NCBI GenBank assembly: GCA_002309795.1 | Contig: DBXZ01000009.1 | Span: 1-36,305, forward strand | Source: Bacteroidales bacterium UBA1199 | GTDB lineage: Bacteria; Bacteroidota; Bacteroidia; Bacteroidales; UBA932 | Length of the DNA: 36,305 nucleotides | Reading direction: 5' to 3' | Part shown: positions 8,043 through 14,977 of the stretch, piece after piece | Layout: the number at the start of each line of letters is the position of its first letter | Numbering within the stretch: the first letter of the stretch is position 1 | Notes under the pieces: model-generated | What the model was told of the DNA's origin: nothing | Database searches by the model: none | The model's input: only the letters and a program-made list of their open reading frames with translations | Made by a program: the position numbers and the translations under genes

Positions 8043-11000
8043 CTATTTGGATTTGTCCGGGGCTGCGGGAGTGCCGGGAAGCGGCTTGTAGGACGTGAGC
8101 TCTTCCTTCAGGACGGAGATGGCTTTGTCCAGCTGGGCGTCGCGGCCCAGGTAGTCCTCGAAGGGATTGATGTCCACATCGATGTCGGGATCTACGCCGT
8201 GACCCTCAATAATCCACTGACCTTCCGTAGAATAGGAGGTGAAGAACGGGGTGCGCATATCCTGCCCGTCAATGAAGCGCTTGGAGGAGGAGATGCCGAC
8301 GATACCGCCCCAGGAGCGTTTACCGATCAGTTTACCCAGGCCAAGCTTGCGGAAGCCGTACGGGAAGAGGTCGCCGTCGGAGGATGAATACTTGTCGATC
8401 AGGCAGACCTTCGGGCCGTAGTGGGTCTGGGCGGGAACCGTACCGTTCATACCGTTGCGGTACATGTTCATGCGGTAAACCTCACGCTGGAGGCGCTCGA
8501 GGATCATCGGGGAGACATTACCACCGCCGTTCATACGGTCGTCGATAATGAGGGCCTTCTTGTCGAGCTGGGTGTAGAAGAGTTTCGTGAACATGTCGAG
8601 ACCTTCGCGGCCCATGTCGGGGATATGGATATAGCCGATTTCACCGTTCGAAGCCTTGTCGACCTTCTCGATATTCTGGCAAACCCACTCATAATAAGCC
8701 AGGTTGGATTCGTCGGAGACGGGTTTCACGTAGACGGTACGGAGGCCCTTCTTGCCGGCAGCGTCGGATGCGAGGACGATGGGGACAATCTTGTCGACCT
8801 TACCGACGAGGGGCTCAGTGATGTCCTGCAGCTTGGAGGCTTCGAAACCGTTGACCTTGACGATGTATTCACCGACCTTGGCAGCCACTGCCGGATCGCC
8901 GAGCGGCGAACGGAGGCTCTTGTCCCAGGTAGCGCCGCGGTAGACCTTCTCGATCTTGAAGTTGCCGGTAGCCTTGTCGCGGCTGAAGCGCGCGCCGAGC
9001 AGACCGGTAGCGATACGCGGAATCTCGGGGAGTTCACCCGGGGAAACATACGCGTGACCCACGTTCAGTTCGCCGACCATCTCGCCCAGGATATAGGTAA
9101 GATCGTGACGGTGACGGACATACGGCAGCAGTGCAGCATATTTGTCGTGGATGGCGTTCCAGTCTACGCCGTGCATATTCTCTACGTAGAAACCGTCGCG
9201 GGTGATGCGCCAGCTCTCTTCGAAGATCTGCTTCCATTCGGCCTGGTGGTCGATCAGCATATCCATATCGGACATGGCGAGCGGCTCTTCCAGACGGCCT
9301 GCACCGTTGGGACCGAAGGAGGTCACATAGAACTTGCCGGCGTCGGAGACGAGGGCTTTCTTGTGGTCTGCCGTCAGGGCGAGCGGAGCCTTCTTGCCGG
9401 CTTCGCTGCTCTTCAGCGTCTTCAGATCAAGTGCCTGCAGGCCAGGACCTCCACCCTGCGGACCGCGCGGACCTGGACCGCCCGGCATGCCGTTGAAGGA
9501 GGAGTAAAAGAGTTTGCCGTTGCAAGCGGCCACAATGCGATAGCGGCCGGGAGCCGGCGGCAGGCAGACGATACGGGATGCAAGACCGTTGACATCGACC
9601 TTGGTAACAGGTTTTGCCTCAGGTTTTTCAGGCTTTTCCGGCTTGCCGGGCCTGTCGCCGTTCGGGCCCTTGGGACCCGGGCCGGGACGGCCTTCCGGAG
9701 CAGCGGGCCTGTCGCCAGCCTGGTCCGGTTCGATGGCCGTCAGGATGGGCGTATCGGCTGCCAGGGAGAGAGCAAAGAGCTGGCTTGCAATCGAATAGGA
9801 TGCGTTCCATTCCACAGAGGAGTACTGCGGCGTGAGGGTGCGCGAAGAGACGAAGAAGAGGTACTTGCCATCGTCCGAGAACTCCGGCTGCGAAGCGTCG
9901 AACCAGCGGTCGGTGACCTGGTAGGACTTGCCGGTCGCTACCTCATAGAGGTAGATGGCTGTCACCTCATTGGGCAGACCCACAGCGTAAGCAGCCCAGG
10001 TGCCGTCCGGCGAGAGGGTGAAGTTACGGTAGCCGGTGGTCTCGGAGACCAGGATGCGGTCGAGCGCACGGGTATCGGTATCCAGGCAGTAGATATCGCG
10101 TTTCTCGGTGGAGAAGTAAACCTTTCTGGAATCGGGCGACCAGAGCAGGCCCTGCGGATAACCGGAGGTGAACTGGGTGAGGGCCTCCCCTTTCGCCAGA
10201 TCGGAAGCGGGAGCCACAAAGATCTGATACTCACCGCCCAGATCGGAGATGTAGGCCACCTTCTTTCCGTCCGGCGACCACTCCACTGCACGCTCGTGCG
10301 CGCCCGGGGTGCGGGTGATATTGGTAACGGCGCCCTTGCCGACCGGAAGTTCGAAGAGGTCGCCGCGGCCGATCATGATCACGCGGCTGCCATCCGGCGA
10401 AAGCGTGTAGCCGCTGATGTTCTTGGAGGCGGAGCCCATCTCGGTGCGGCCGTAGATGGCGTCGCTGGCCAGACGGATGGTAACCTTCTCGCACGCGCCG
10501 GTCTTGACCGTGTATTTATAGATGTAACCGCCATTCTCGAAGACGATGTAATCCTTTGAGAACGAGGGGAATTTGCAGTCATATTCCGTGAAGTTCGTCA
10601 CCTTGCGTGTAGCCTTCGAACGGGTGTTGTAGGCAAAGAGGTTCATCGTGCGGTCGCGGTCGGAGAAGTAGAAAATCTCGTCGCCGATCCACATCGGGAA
10701 GATATCCTGAGCCTCAGGGTCGCAACCCTCGATGCGCTCGATCTTGGTGGTACCTACCTTATGGATCCAGATGTCGTCGGCCTGGCCGCCGCGATAATAC
10801 TTCCAGGTGCGGAATTCGCGGAACATCCGGTTCATAGCCAGCTGTTTACCGTCGGGAGAATAGGAGCAGAAGCCGCCCTCCGAAGTGGGGATATCCACCG
10901 GGGTGCCGCCGTTCATGGCGACCTTTTGGAGCTGGCCGCGCAGGCCGCTGAAGCACCACTGCTTGTTGCGGAAGACAATCTCTTTGCCGTCCGGAGTCCA

Positions 11001-11384
11001 GCACATCACGATGTTGTTGGGACCCATGCGTTCACCCACCAGGTCGCGGCCTACGAGAGCCGTGTAGGTCAAGCGTTTAGGCTCGCCGCCGGTGATAGGC
11101 ATCGAGTAGACTTCGGTGTTGCCGTCGTACTGGCCCGTGAAGGCGATGGTCTTGCCGTCGGGCGAGATGCGCGGGAAAACTTCGTAGCCGACGTGGGAGG
11201 TCAGGCGGGTAGCGAGACCGCCGTCGATACCGACCCGGTAGAGGTCGCCGGCGTAGGAGAAGACAATCTGGTCACCGCCGACTGCCGGAAAACGGAGCAG
11301 GCGGGCCTCGTCGTCACCGGAGGTTCCGGCTGCAAAGGCGCAGACCGGAAGAAGCAATGCGAGAAGCGTAAAAATGCGTTTCAT
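8043..11384 (-). CDS. Secreted Tricorn-like S41 family peptidase
   Basis: A large exported protease of 1113 aa, the size of Tricorn proteins. The signal peptide MKRIFTLLALLLPVCAFAAG has a signal-peptidase I site after AFA, so it is likely periplasmic. Residues about 30-530 carry repeated WD40/TolB-type blades (for example SPDGKTIAFTGQYDGNTEVY, WSPDGKKVAYISD, SPDGSRVIMIGRGD). Two Pro/Gly-rich low-complexity stretches follow (about 555-600 and 632-645). The C-terminal half has the Tricorn C1 domain (MHGVDWNAIHDKYAALLPYV), VGHAYV with the likely catalytic His, a PDZ-like segment, DRMNGGGNVSP near 950 and YSSSDGDLFPYGF near 1000, where Ser should be the nucleophile. Known Tricorns are cytosolic in archaea; secreted forms are common in Bacteroidota, and the natural substrate is unknown. 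A 10-nt-period AAACG repeat lies in its leader. Confidence 0.93.
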   Translation of the reverse strand: MKRIFTLLALLLPVCAFAAGTSGDDEARLLRFPAVGGDQIVFSYAGDLYRVGIDGGLATRLTSHVGYEVFPRISPDGKTIAFTGQYDGNTEVYSMPITGGEPKRLTYTALVGRDLVGERMGPNNIVMCWTPDGKEIVFRNKQWCFSGLRGQLQKVAMNGGTPVDIPTSEGGFCSYSPDGKQLAMNRMFREFRTWKYYRGGQADDIWIHKVGTTKIERIEGCDPEAQDIFPMWIGDEIFYFSDRDRTMNLFAYNTRSKATRKVTNFTEYDCKFPSFSKDYIVFENGGYIYKYTVKTGACEKVTIRLASDAIYGRTEMGSASKNISGYTLSPDGSRVIMIGRGDLFELPVGKGAVTNITRTPGAHERAVEWSPDGKKVAYISDLGGEYQIFVAPASDLAKGEALTQFTSGYPQGLLWSPDSRKVYFSTEKRDIYCLDTDTRALDRILVSETTGYRNFTLSPDGTWAAYAVGLPNEVTAIYLYEVATGKSYQVTDRWFDASQPEFSDDGKYLFFVSSRTLTPQYSSVEWNASYSIASQLFALSLAADTPILTAIEPDQAGDRPAAPEGRPGPGPKGPNGDRPGKPEKPEKPEAKPVTKVDVNGLASRIVCLPPAPGRYRIVAACNGKLFYSSFNGMPGGPGPRGPQGGGPGLQALDLKTLKSSEAGKKAPLALTADHKKALVSDAGKFYVTSFGPNGAGRLEEPLAMSDMDMLIDHQAEWKQIFEESWRITRDGFYVENMHGVDWNAIHDKYAALLPYVRHRHDLTYILGEMVGELNVGHAYVSPGELPEIPRIATGLLGARFSRDKATGNFKIEKVYRGATWDKSLRSPLGDPAVAAKVGEYIVKVNGFEASKLQDITEPLVGKVDKIVPIVLASDAAGKKGLRTVYVKPVSDESNLAYYEWVCQNIEKVDKASNGEIGYIHIPDMGREGLDMFTKLFYTQLDKKALIIDDRMNGGGNVSPMILERLQREVYRMNMYRNGMNGTVPAQTHYGPKVCLIDKYSSSDGDLFPYGFRKLGLGKLIGKRSWGGIVGISSSKRFIDGQDMRTPFFTSYSTEGQWIIEGHGVDPDIDVDINPFEDYLGRDAQLDKAISVLKEELTSYKPLPGTPAAPDKSK

Positions 11385-11410
11385 AAAAAGGTATGGATTA
11401 ATTGAGTAGA

Positions 11411-11447
11411 GACGTTTATAAACGTTTAGTTTAGTTTAGTTTCGTTT
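11411..11447 (-). repeat. 10-nt-period AAACG direct repeat, leader of the Tricorn-like gene
   Basis: Read on the coding (minus) strand, the units are AAACG, AAACT, AAACG and AAACG. Their + strand complements start at 11443, 11433, 11423 and 11413, an exact 10-nt period. The nearest unit lies 28 nt before the ATG. It belongs to the same family as the repeats before rimO, yajC, ftcD and hutU. Confidence 0.7.
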
Positions 11448-11456
11448 AGCGTACGG

Positions 11457-11507
11457 TTCAGTTAAAGCCGGCGAGGCATTTTTTCATGCCGAAGCGGCTT
11501 TACTGAA
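11457..11507. repeat. Long hairpin between yicC and the Tricorn-like gene
   Basis: TTCAGTTAAAGCCG (11457-11470) pairs with CGGCTTTACTGAA (11495-11507) with a single bulged T, and GGCAT/ATGCC forms an inner stem around TTTTTC. It sits 11 nt past the yicC stop. No U-run follows on the minus strand, so it may be a 3'-end stabilising or REP-like structure rather than a simple terminator. Confidence 0.55.
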
Positions 11508-11517
11508 ACGTAGCGGG

Positions 11518-12396
11518 CTATAGTATATTTAAAGACTGTTCTTTTATTTTTTCCAATTCATCCTTCATGCGGACCACCCAGCGCTGGATTTCAGCGTGAT
11601 TGGCCTTGGAGCCCAGGGTGTTGATCTCGCGGCCCATCTCCTGCGCAATGAAGCCGATCTTGCGGCCCGGCATGGCCTCGGCATCCAGCGTCTCGCGGAA
11701 ATAGTTGCAGTGCTGGCGGAGGCGGACCTTCTCTTCGTTGATATCGAGCTTTTCAATGTAGAAGATCATCTCCTGCTCCAGCCGCTCTACGTCGGGTTTT
11801 GCGCCCAGTTCCGCCAGGCGGGCCTGGATCCGTTCGCGCACTGCGTCAATGCGTTCGCGTTCGTATTTTTCAACCTCGGCGACGTAAGATTCGATCTTGT
11901 CCACCTGCGCCAAAACGTCGGCGCGCAGGCTCTGCCCTTCGCGGGCACGGAAAGCCTTCAGGGCCGCCACCGCTTCATGAATGCAACCCTCCAGAACAGC
12001 CCAGTCCGCTTCGGAAAACTCGGTCTCTTCCGGCTTTGCAAGCACGTCCGGCAGCTTGAGCAGGCCGGGGAGCAGCGCTTCGTCGGAGAGGCTTACCCCC
12101 ATCGCATCCAGCGCTTTATGTACGCCGGTGTAGTAACCTTGCAGCAGGTCGGCGTTCACCGGGCGGGCGGATTCGGACGAAGGGTCGCGCCGCAGCGTGA
12201 TGAACAGATCGATACTGCCGCGGCCCAGCTCGGTGGCCAGGTAGCGCCGCACTTCAGGCTCCCGCTCGCGCGGAATCAGGGACGATTTCAGGGAAATGTC
12301 GGCATTCTTGCCGTTCACCGAACGGAGCTCGACGATGTATTTGTCCCGGTCTATCAGGCATTCCGCCTTTCCGTAGCCGGTCATTGAATGAACCAT
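11518..12396 (-). CDS. yicC: YicC family endoribonuclease
   Basis: Member of the YicC/YloC family of RNA endonucleases implicated in stress-related RNA turnover. The N-terminus MVHSMTGYGKAE is the diagnostic family start, so the ATG at 12396 is used. The reading frame continues upstream to 12429, but that would place the start before the -7 box. The conserved C-terminus is complete: NEEKVRLRQHCNYF, GRKIGFIAQEMGREINT and SKANHAEIQRWVVRMKDELE, then the final KIKEQSLNIL. The product is 292 aa, the usual length. It is transcribed from a promoter back to back with that of glnS. Confidence 0.94.
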   Translation of the reverse strand: MVHSMTGYGKAECLIDRDKYIVELRSVNGKNADISLKSSLIPREREPEVRRYLATELGRGSIDLFITLRRDPSSESARPVNADLLQGYYTGVHKALDAMGVSLSDEALLPGLLKLPDVLAKPEETEFSEADWAVLEGCIHEAVAALKAFRAREGQSLRADVLAQVDKIESYVAEVEKYERERIDAVRERIQARLAELGAKPDVERLEQEMIFYIEKLDINEEKVRLRQHCNYFRETLDAEAMPGRKIGFIAQEMGREINTLGSKANHAEIQRWVVRMKDELEKIKEQSLNIL

Positions 12397-12417
12397 AGGT
12401 GAAGAATTATTTATCCT

Positions 12418-12425
12418 CAAAGATA
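12418..12425 (-). promoter_or_regulatory. -7 box for yicC
   Basis: TATCTTTG on the minus strand (12425 to 12418), 21 nt before the yicC ATG. It fits TAnnTTTG; the -33 element is not clear. Confidence 0.55.
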
Positions 12426-12457
12426 TCAAAATATCACCAATTCCGAGTCAATTATTG

Positions 12458-12465
12458 TATATTTG
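12458..12465 (+). promoter_or_regulatory. -7 box for glnS
   Basis: TATATTTG fits TAnnTTTG and lies 26 nt before the glnS ATG, in the AT-rich gap shared with the yicC promoter. Confidence 0.55.
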
Positions 12466-12491
12466 CGTGTTAAGATCATCCTTACTGACCT

Positions 12492-14129
12492 ATGGAAGAA
12501 AAGAATCTCAATTTCCTCGAAGAAATCATCGAAGCCGACCTGGCTTCCGGCAAGTGCAAGACCATCAAGACGCGCTTCCCGCCGGAACCCAATGGGTATC
12601 TGCACATTGGCCACGCCAAGAGCATCTGCCTAAACTTCGGCCTCGCGCAGAAGTACGGCGGTACCACCAACCTGCGCTTCGACGACACGAACCCCGTCAA
12701 GGAAGATACCGAATACGTAGACTCCATCAAGGAGGATATCCAGTGGCTCGGCTTCCAATGGGCGAATGAGTTCTATGCTTCCGACTATTTTGACCAGCTC
12801 TACGAATGGGCGGAAGTGCTCATTAAGAAGGGTTTGGCCTATGTAGACGACCAGACGCAGGAGGAGATCCGCCAGAATCGCGGCACGGTGAGCCAGCCGG
12901 GCGTAGAGAGCCCGTGGCGCAACCGCAGCGTGGAGGAGAACCTGGACCTCTTCCGCCGGATGAAGGCGGGCGAGTTCCCGGACGGCAGCCGCGTGCTGCG
13001 CGCCAAGATTGACATGGCCCACCCGAACATGCTCTTCCGCGATCCACTGATGTACCGCATCATCCACGCAGACCACCACCGCACCGGCAACAAGTGGTGC
13101 ATCTACCCGATGTACGACTATGCCCACGGCGAGTCCGATTCGATCGAGAATATCACCCACTCCATCTGCACGCTGGAATTCGACGTGCACCGGCCGCTCT
13201 ACGACTGGTTCATCGAAAAACTGGAGATCTTCCCGTCGCACCAGTACGAATTCGCGCGCCTGAACCTCACCCACACCGTGATGAGCAAGCGTAAGATGCT
13301 GGAACTCGTGAAGAACGGCTATGTGGACGGCTGGGACGACCCGCGCATGCCTACCATCTGCGGTCTGCGCCGCCGCGGCTATACGCCGGAGAGCATCCGC
13401 GCCTTTGCGGAGAAGGTGGGCGTGGCCAAGCGCGACAATATCATAGACCTCTCGCTGCTCGAATGGTGCGTCCGCGACGACCTGAACCGCCGCGCGAACC
13501 GCTACATGGCCGTGATCGACCCGGTTAAACTGGTGATTGACAACTGGAAAGAGGGCGAAGTGGAATGGTTCAACGCGCCGCTCAATCCCGAGCAGCCCGA
13601 CGGCCCGTTCCGCCGCGTACCCTTCACCCGTGAGATGTATATCGAGCGCGCCGACTTCATGGAAGATGCGCCCAAGAAATACTTCCGCCTGAAACCCGAC
13701 GGCGAGGTGCGCCTGAAGTATACCTATATCGTGAAGTGCGTCAGCTACAAGAAAGACGCCGAGGGCAACGTCACCGAGATCCACTGCACCTACGATCCGA
13801 CCAGCAAGCCGGGCGCAGGCGAGTGGCGCTCCGTCAAAGGCACGATCCACTGGGCTTCCGCAACGCACAGCGAGAAGATTCGCGTCAATATCTTTGACCG
13901 GCTCTTCACGGAAGAAAAGATGGGCGAACTGCCTGAAGGCGTGGACTATAAGCAGTACCTGAATCCGGAATCGCTGGTGGTCCGCGAAGAATGCTACGCC
14001 GAACCTGACCTCTTGAAAGACAACAGCGGTATCGCCGTCCAGTTCGAACGTCTGGGCTATTTCTTTAAAGACAGCAAGAACGGCGGCTACAATAAGGTTA
14101 CAGGCCTCAAGGACACATTCAAGTTATAA
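12492..14129 (+). CDS. glnS: Glutaminyl-tRNA synthetase
   Basis: Class I aminoacyl-tRNA synthetase charging tRNA-Gln in the cytosol; 545 aa. PEPNGYLHIGHAKS (residues 31-44) holds the HIGH motif, RFDDTNP is the GlnRS/GluRS nucleotide-site motif, and VMSKRKM near 262 is the KMSKS-equivalent loop. The C-terminal beta-barrel anticodon-binding domain is present (DFMEDAPKKYFRL, LKYTYIVKC, and the closing FKDSKNGGYNKVTGLKDTF). Direct glutaminylation is expected, so Gln-tRNA synthesis need not depend on GatCAB. The gene is monocistronic and converges on the phosphatase gene across a hairpin at 14132-14217. Confidence 0.97.
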   Translation: MEEKNLNFLEEIIEADLASGKCKTIKTRFPPEPNGYLHIGHAKSICLNFGLAQKYGGTTNLRFDDTNPVKEDTEYVDSIKEDIQWLGFQWANEFYASDYFDQLYEWAEVLIKKGLAYVDDQTQEEIRQNRGTVSQPGVESPWRNRSVEENLDLFRRMKAGEFPDGSRVLRAKIDMAHPNMLFRDPLMYRIIHADHHRTGNKWCIYPMYDYAHGESDSIENITHSICTLEFDVHRPLYDWFIEKLEIFPSHQYEFARLNLTHTVMSKRKMLELVKNGYVDGWDDPRMPTICGLRRRGYTPESIRAFAEKVGVAKRDNIIDLSLLEWCVRDDLNRRANRYMAVIDPVKLVIDNWKEGEVEWFNAPLNPEQPDGPFRRVPFTREMYIERADFMEDAPKKYFRLKPDGEVRLKYTYIVKCVSYKKDAEGNVTEIHCTYDPTSKPGAGEWRSVKGTIHWASATHSEKIRVNIFDRLFTEEKMGELPEGVDYKQYLNPESLVVREECYAEPDLLKDNSGIAVQFERLGYFFKDSKNGGYNKVTGLKDTFKL

Positions 14130-14131
14130 CT

Positions 14132-14217
14132 GCTGCGCCTTGGCGTCAGTCGTCTTGCTGCGCTCGGACAAAAAAATCCTCGCTACGCAAGCGACATGTC
14201 CGCCTAAGCGGCGCAGC
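14132..14217. repeat. Composite inverted repeat between convergent glnS and PHP-phosphatase genes
   Basis: GCTGCGCC (14132-14139) pairs with GGCGCAGC (14210-14217). TTGGCG continues the stem with CGCC-T-AA, CGGACA (14165-14170) pairs with TGTCCG (14197-14202), and TCGCT/AGCGA closes an inner hairpin (14180-14194). The arms fill the entire gap between the two stops. It probably acts as a two-way transcript end or is a dispersed palindromic repeat; there is no clean U-run. Confidence 0.55.
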
Positions 14218-14219
14218 CG

Positions 14220-14966
14220 TTAAAACAAACTCTCGTTGTTAGCTGCTAACTCCCGGACTTTCTCGAACTGGGCGGGAGAGACCTGGAAGTCGGTGTAGCG
14301 TGCCATCTGGCGGGCGGCGTGGATGTCGCTCGCAAGATAGGAGTACCAGCCGTGATCCAGGAAATACTTCAGATTGACCATTGATTCCGGGCCGTAAGCG
14401 CCGGAGAGCGACTGGATGTTCAACTGGAACTTGCATCCCATCTCCTGCAACTGTTCAAGCTCCTCTACGTCGTACGGGCCACGGCGGCCGTAATAGAAGA
14501 CGTAGCGTTCCGGATGGGCCAGCACGGGGGTAAAGCCCTCCTGGACCAGGCGGAAGACGGTGTCGAGCAGGTTGACGCTGCGTACGCCGTACGACATCTC
14601 CACCAGGATATGCCTGTTGTTGTAATAAAGCAGGTCGGTCTGTTCTTCGAAGAACTCGTCAATCATATATTCCGATCCGAGCCGCAGGGAGATCTGCGAG
14701 GCAAGGTCCTCGGGCAGCGTGGCGACCAGATGGTCGAACCGCAGTTTGAGCTCGGAAGCCTTGTTGGGATAGAGGCCGCCGGAGACGTGGGGCGTCAGGA
14801 CAAAGCGCTCCACCCCTGCTGCATGCATCGTCCGGAGAATCTCCAGGGAGGCAGCAAAGTCCCCGGCGCCGTCGTCGACACCGGGGAGAATATGGGAGTG
14901 AACATCGCAGCGGAGACCTATGTCCGCAAACGAATAACGGTTTCTATTGGCGAAGAGGCGAAACAT
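14220..14966 (-). CDS. CpsB/YwqE-like PHP-domain tyrosine phosphatase
   Basis: Manganese-dependent phosphatase of the PHP superfamily that dephosphorylates the tyrosine kinase of capsule/EPS export systems. The protein is 248 aa. DVHSHILPGVDDG (residues 21-33) is the first metal-binding motif, TPHVSGG follows, and GSEYMIDEFFE, VEMSYGVRSVNL, LAHPERY and ASDIHAARQM complete the ligand set. It lies 11 nt downstream of the Wzc-like kinase gene on the same strand, the classic arrangement of a kinase with its phosphatase. This supports a role in cycling the kinase's C-terminal tyrosines. No signal peptide, so cytosolic. Confidence 0.92.
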   Translation of the reverse strand: MFRLFANRNRYSFADIGLRCDVHSHILPGVDDGAGDFAASLEILRTMHAAGVERFVLTPHVSGGLYPNKASELKLRFDHLVATLPEDLASQISLRLGSEYMIDEFFEEQTDLLYYNNRHILVEMSYGVRSVNLLDTVFRLVQEGFTPVLAHPERYVFYYGRRGPYDVEELEQLQEMGCKFQLNIQSLSGAYGPESMVNLKYFLDHGWYSYLASDIHAARQMARYTDFQVSPAQFEKVRELAANNESLF

Positions 14967-14977
14967 CGCGGCGCAGC

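Noticed and set aside
8421..10559. Plus-strand open frame of 712 codons opposite the Tricorn-like gene
   Set aside because: Antisense shadow of a gene with full domain structure and signal peptide; no recognisable domain or start signal.
11518..12429. Longer yicC starting at 12429
   Set aside because: It begins upstream of the -7 box; MVHSMTGYGKAE at 12396 is the family start.
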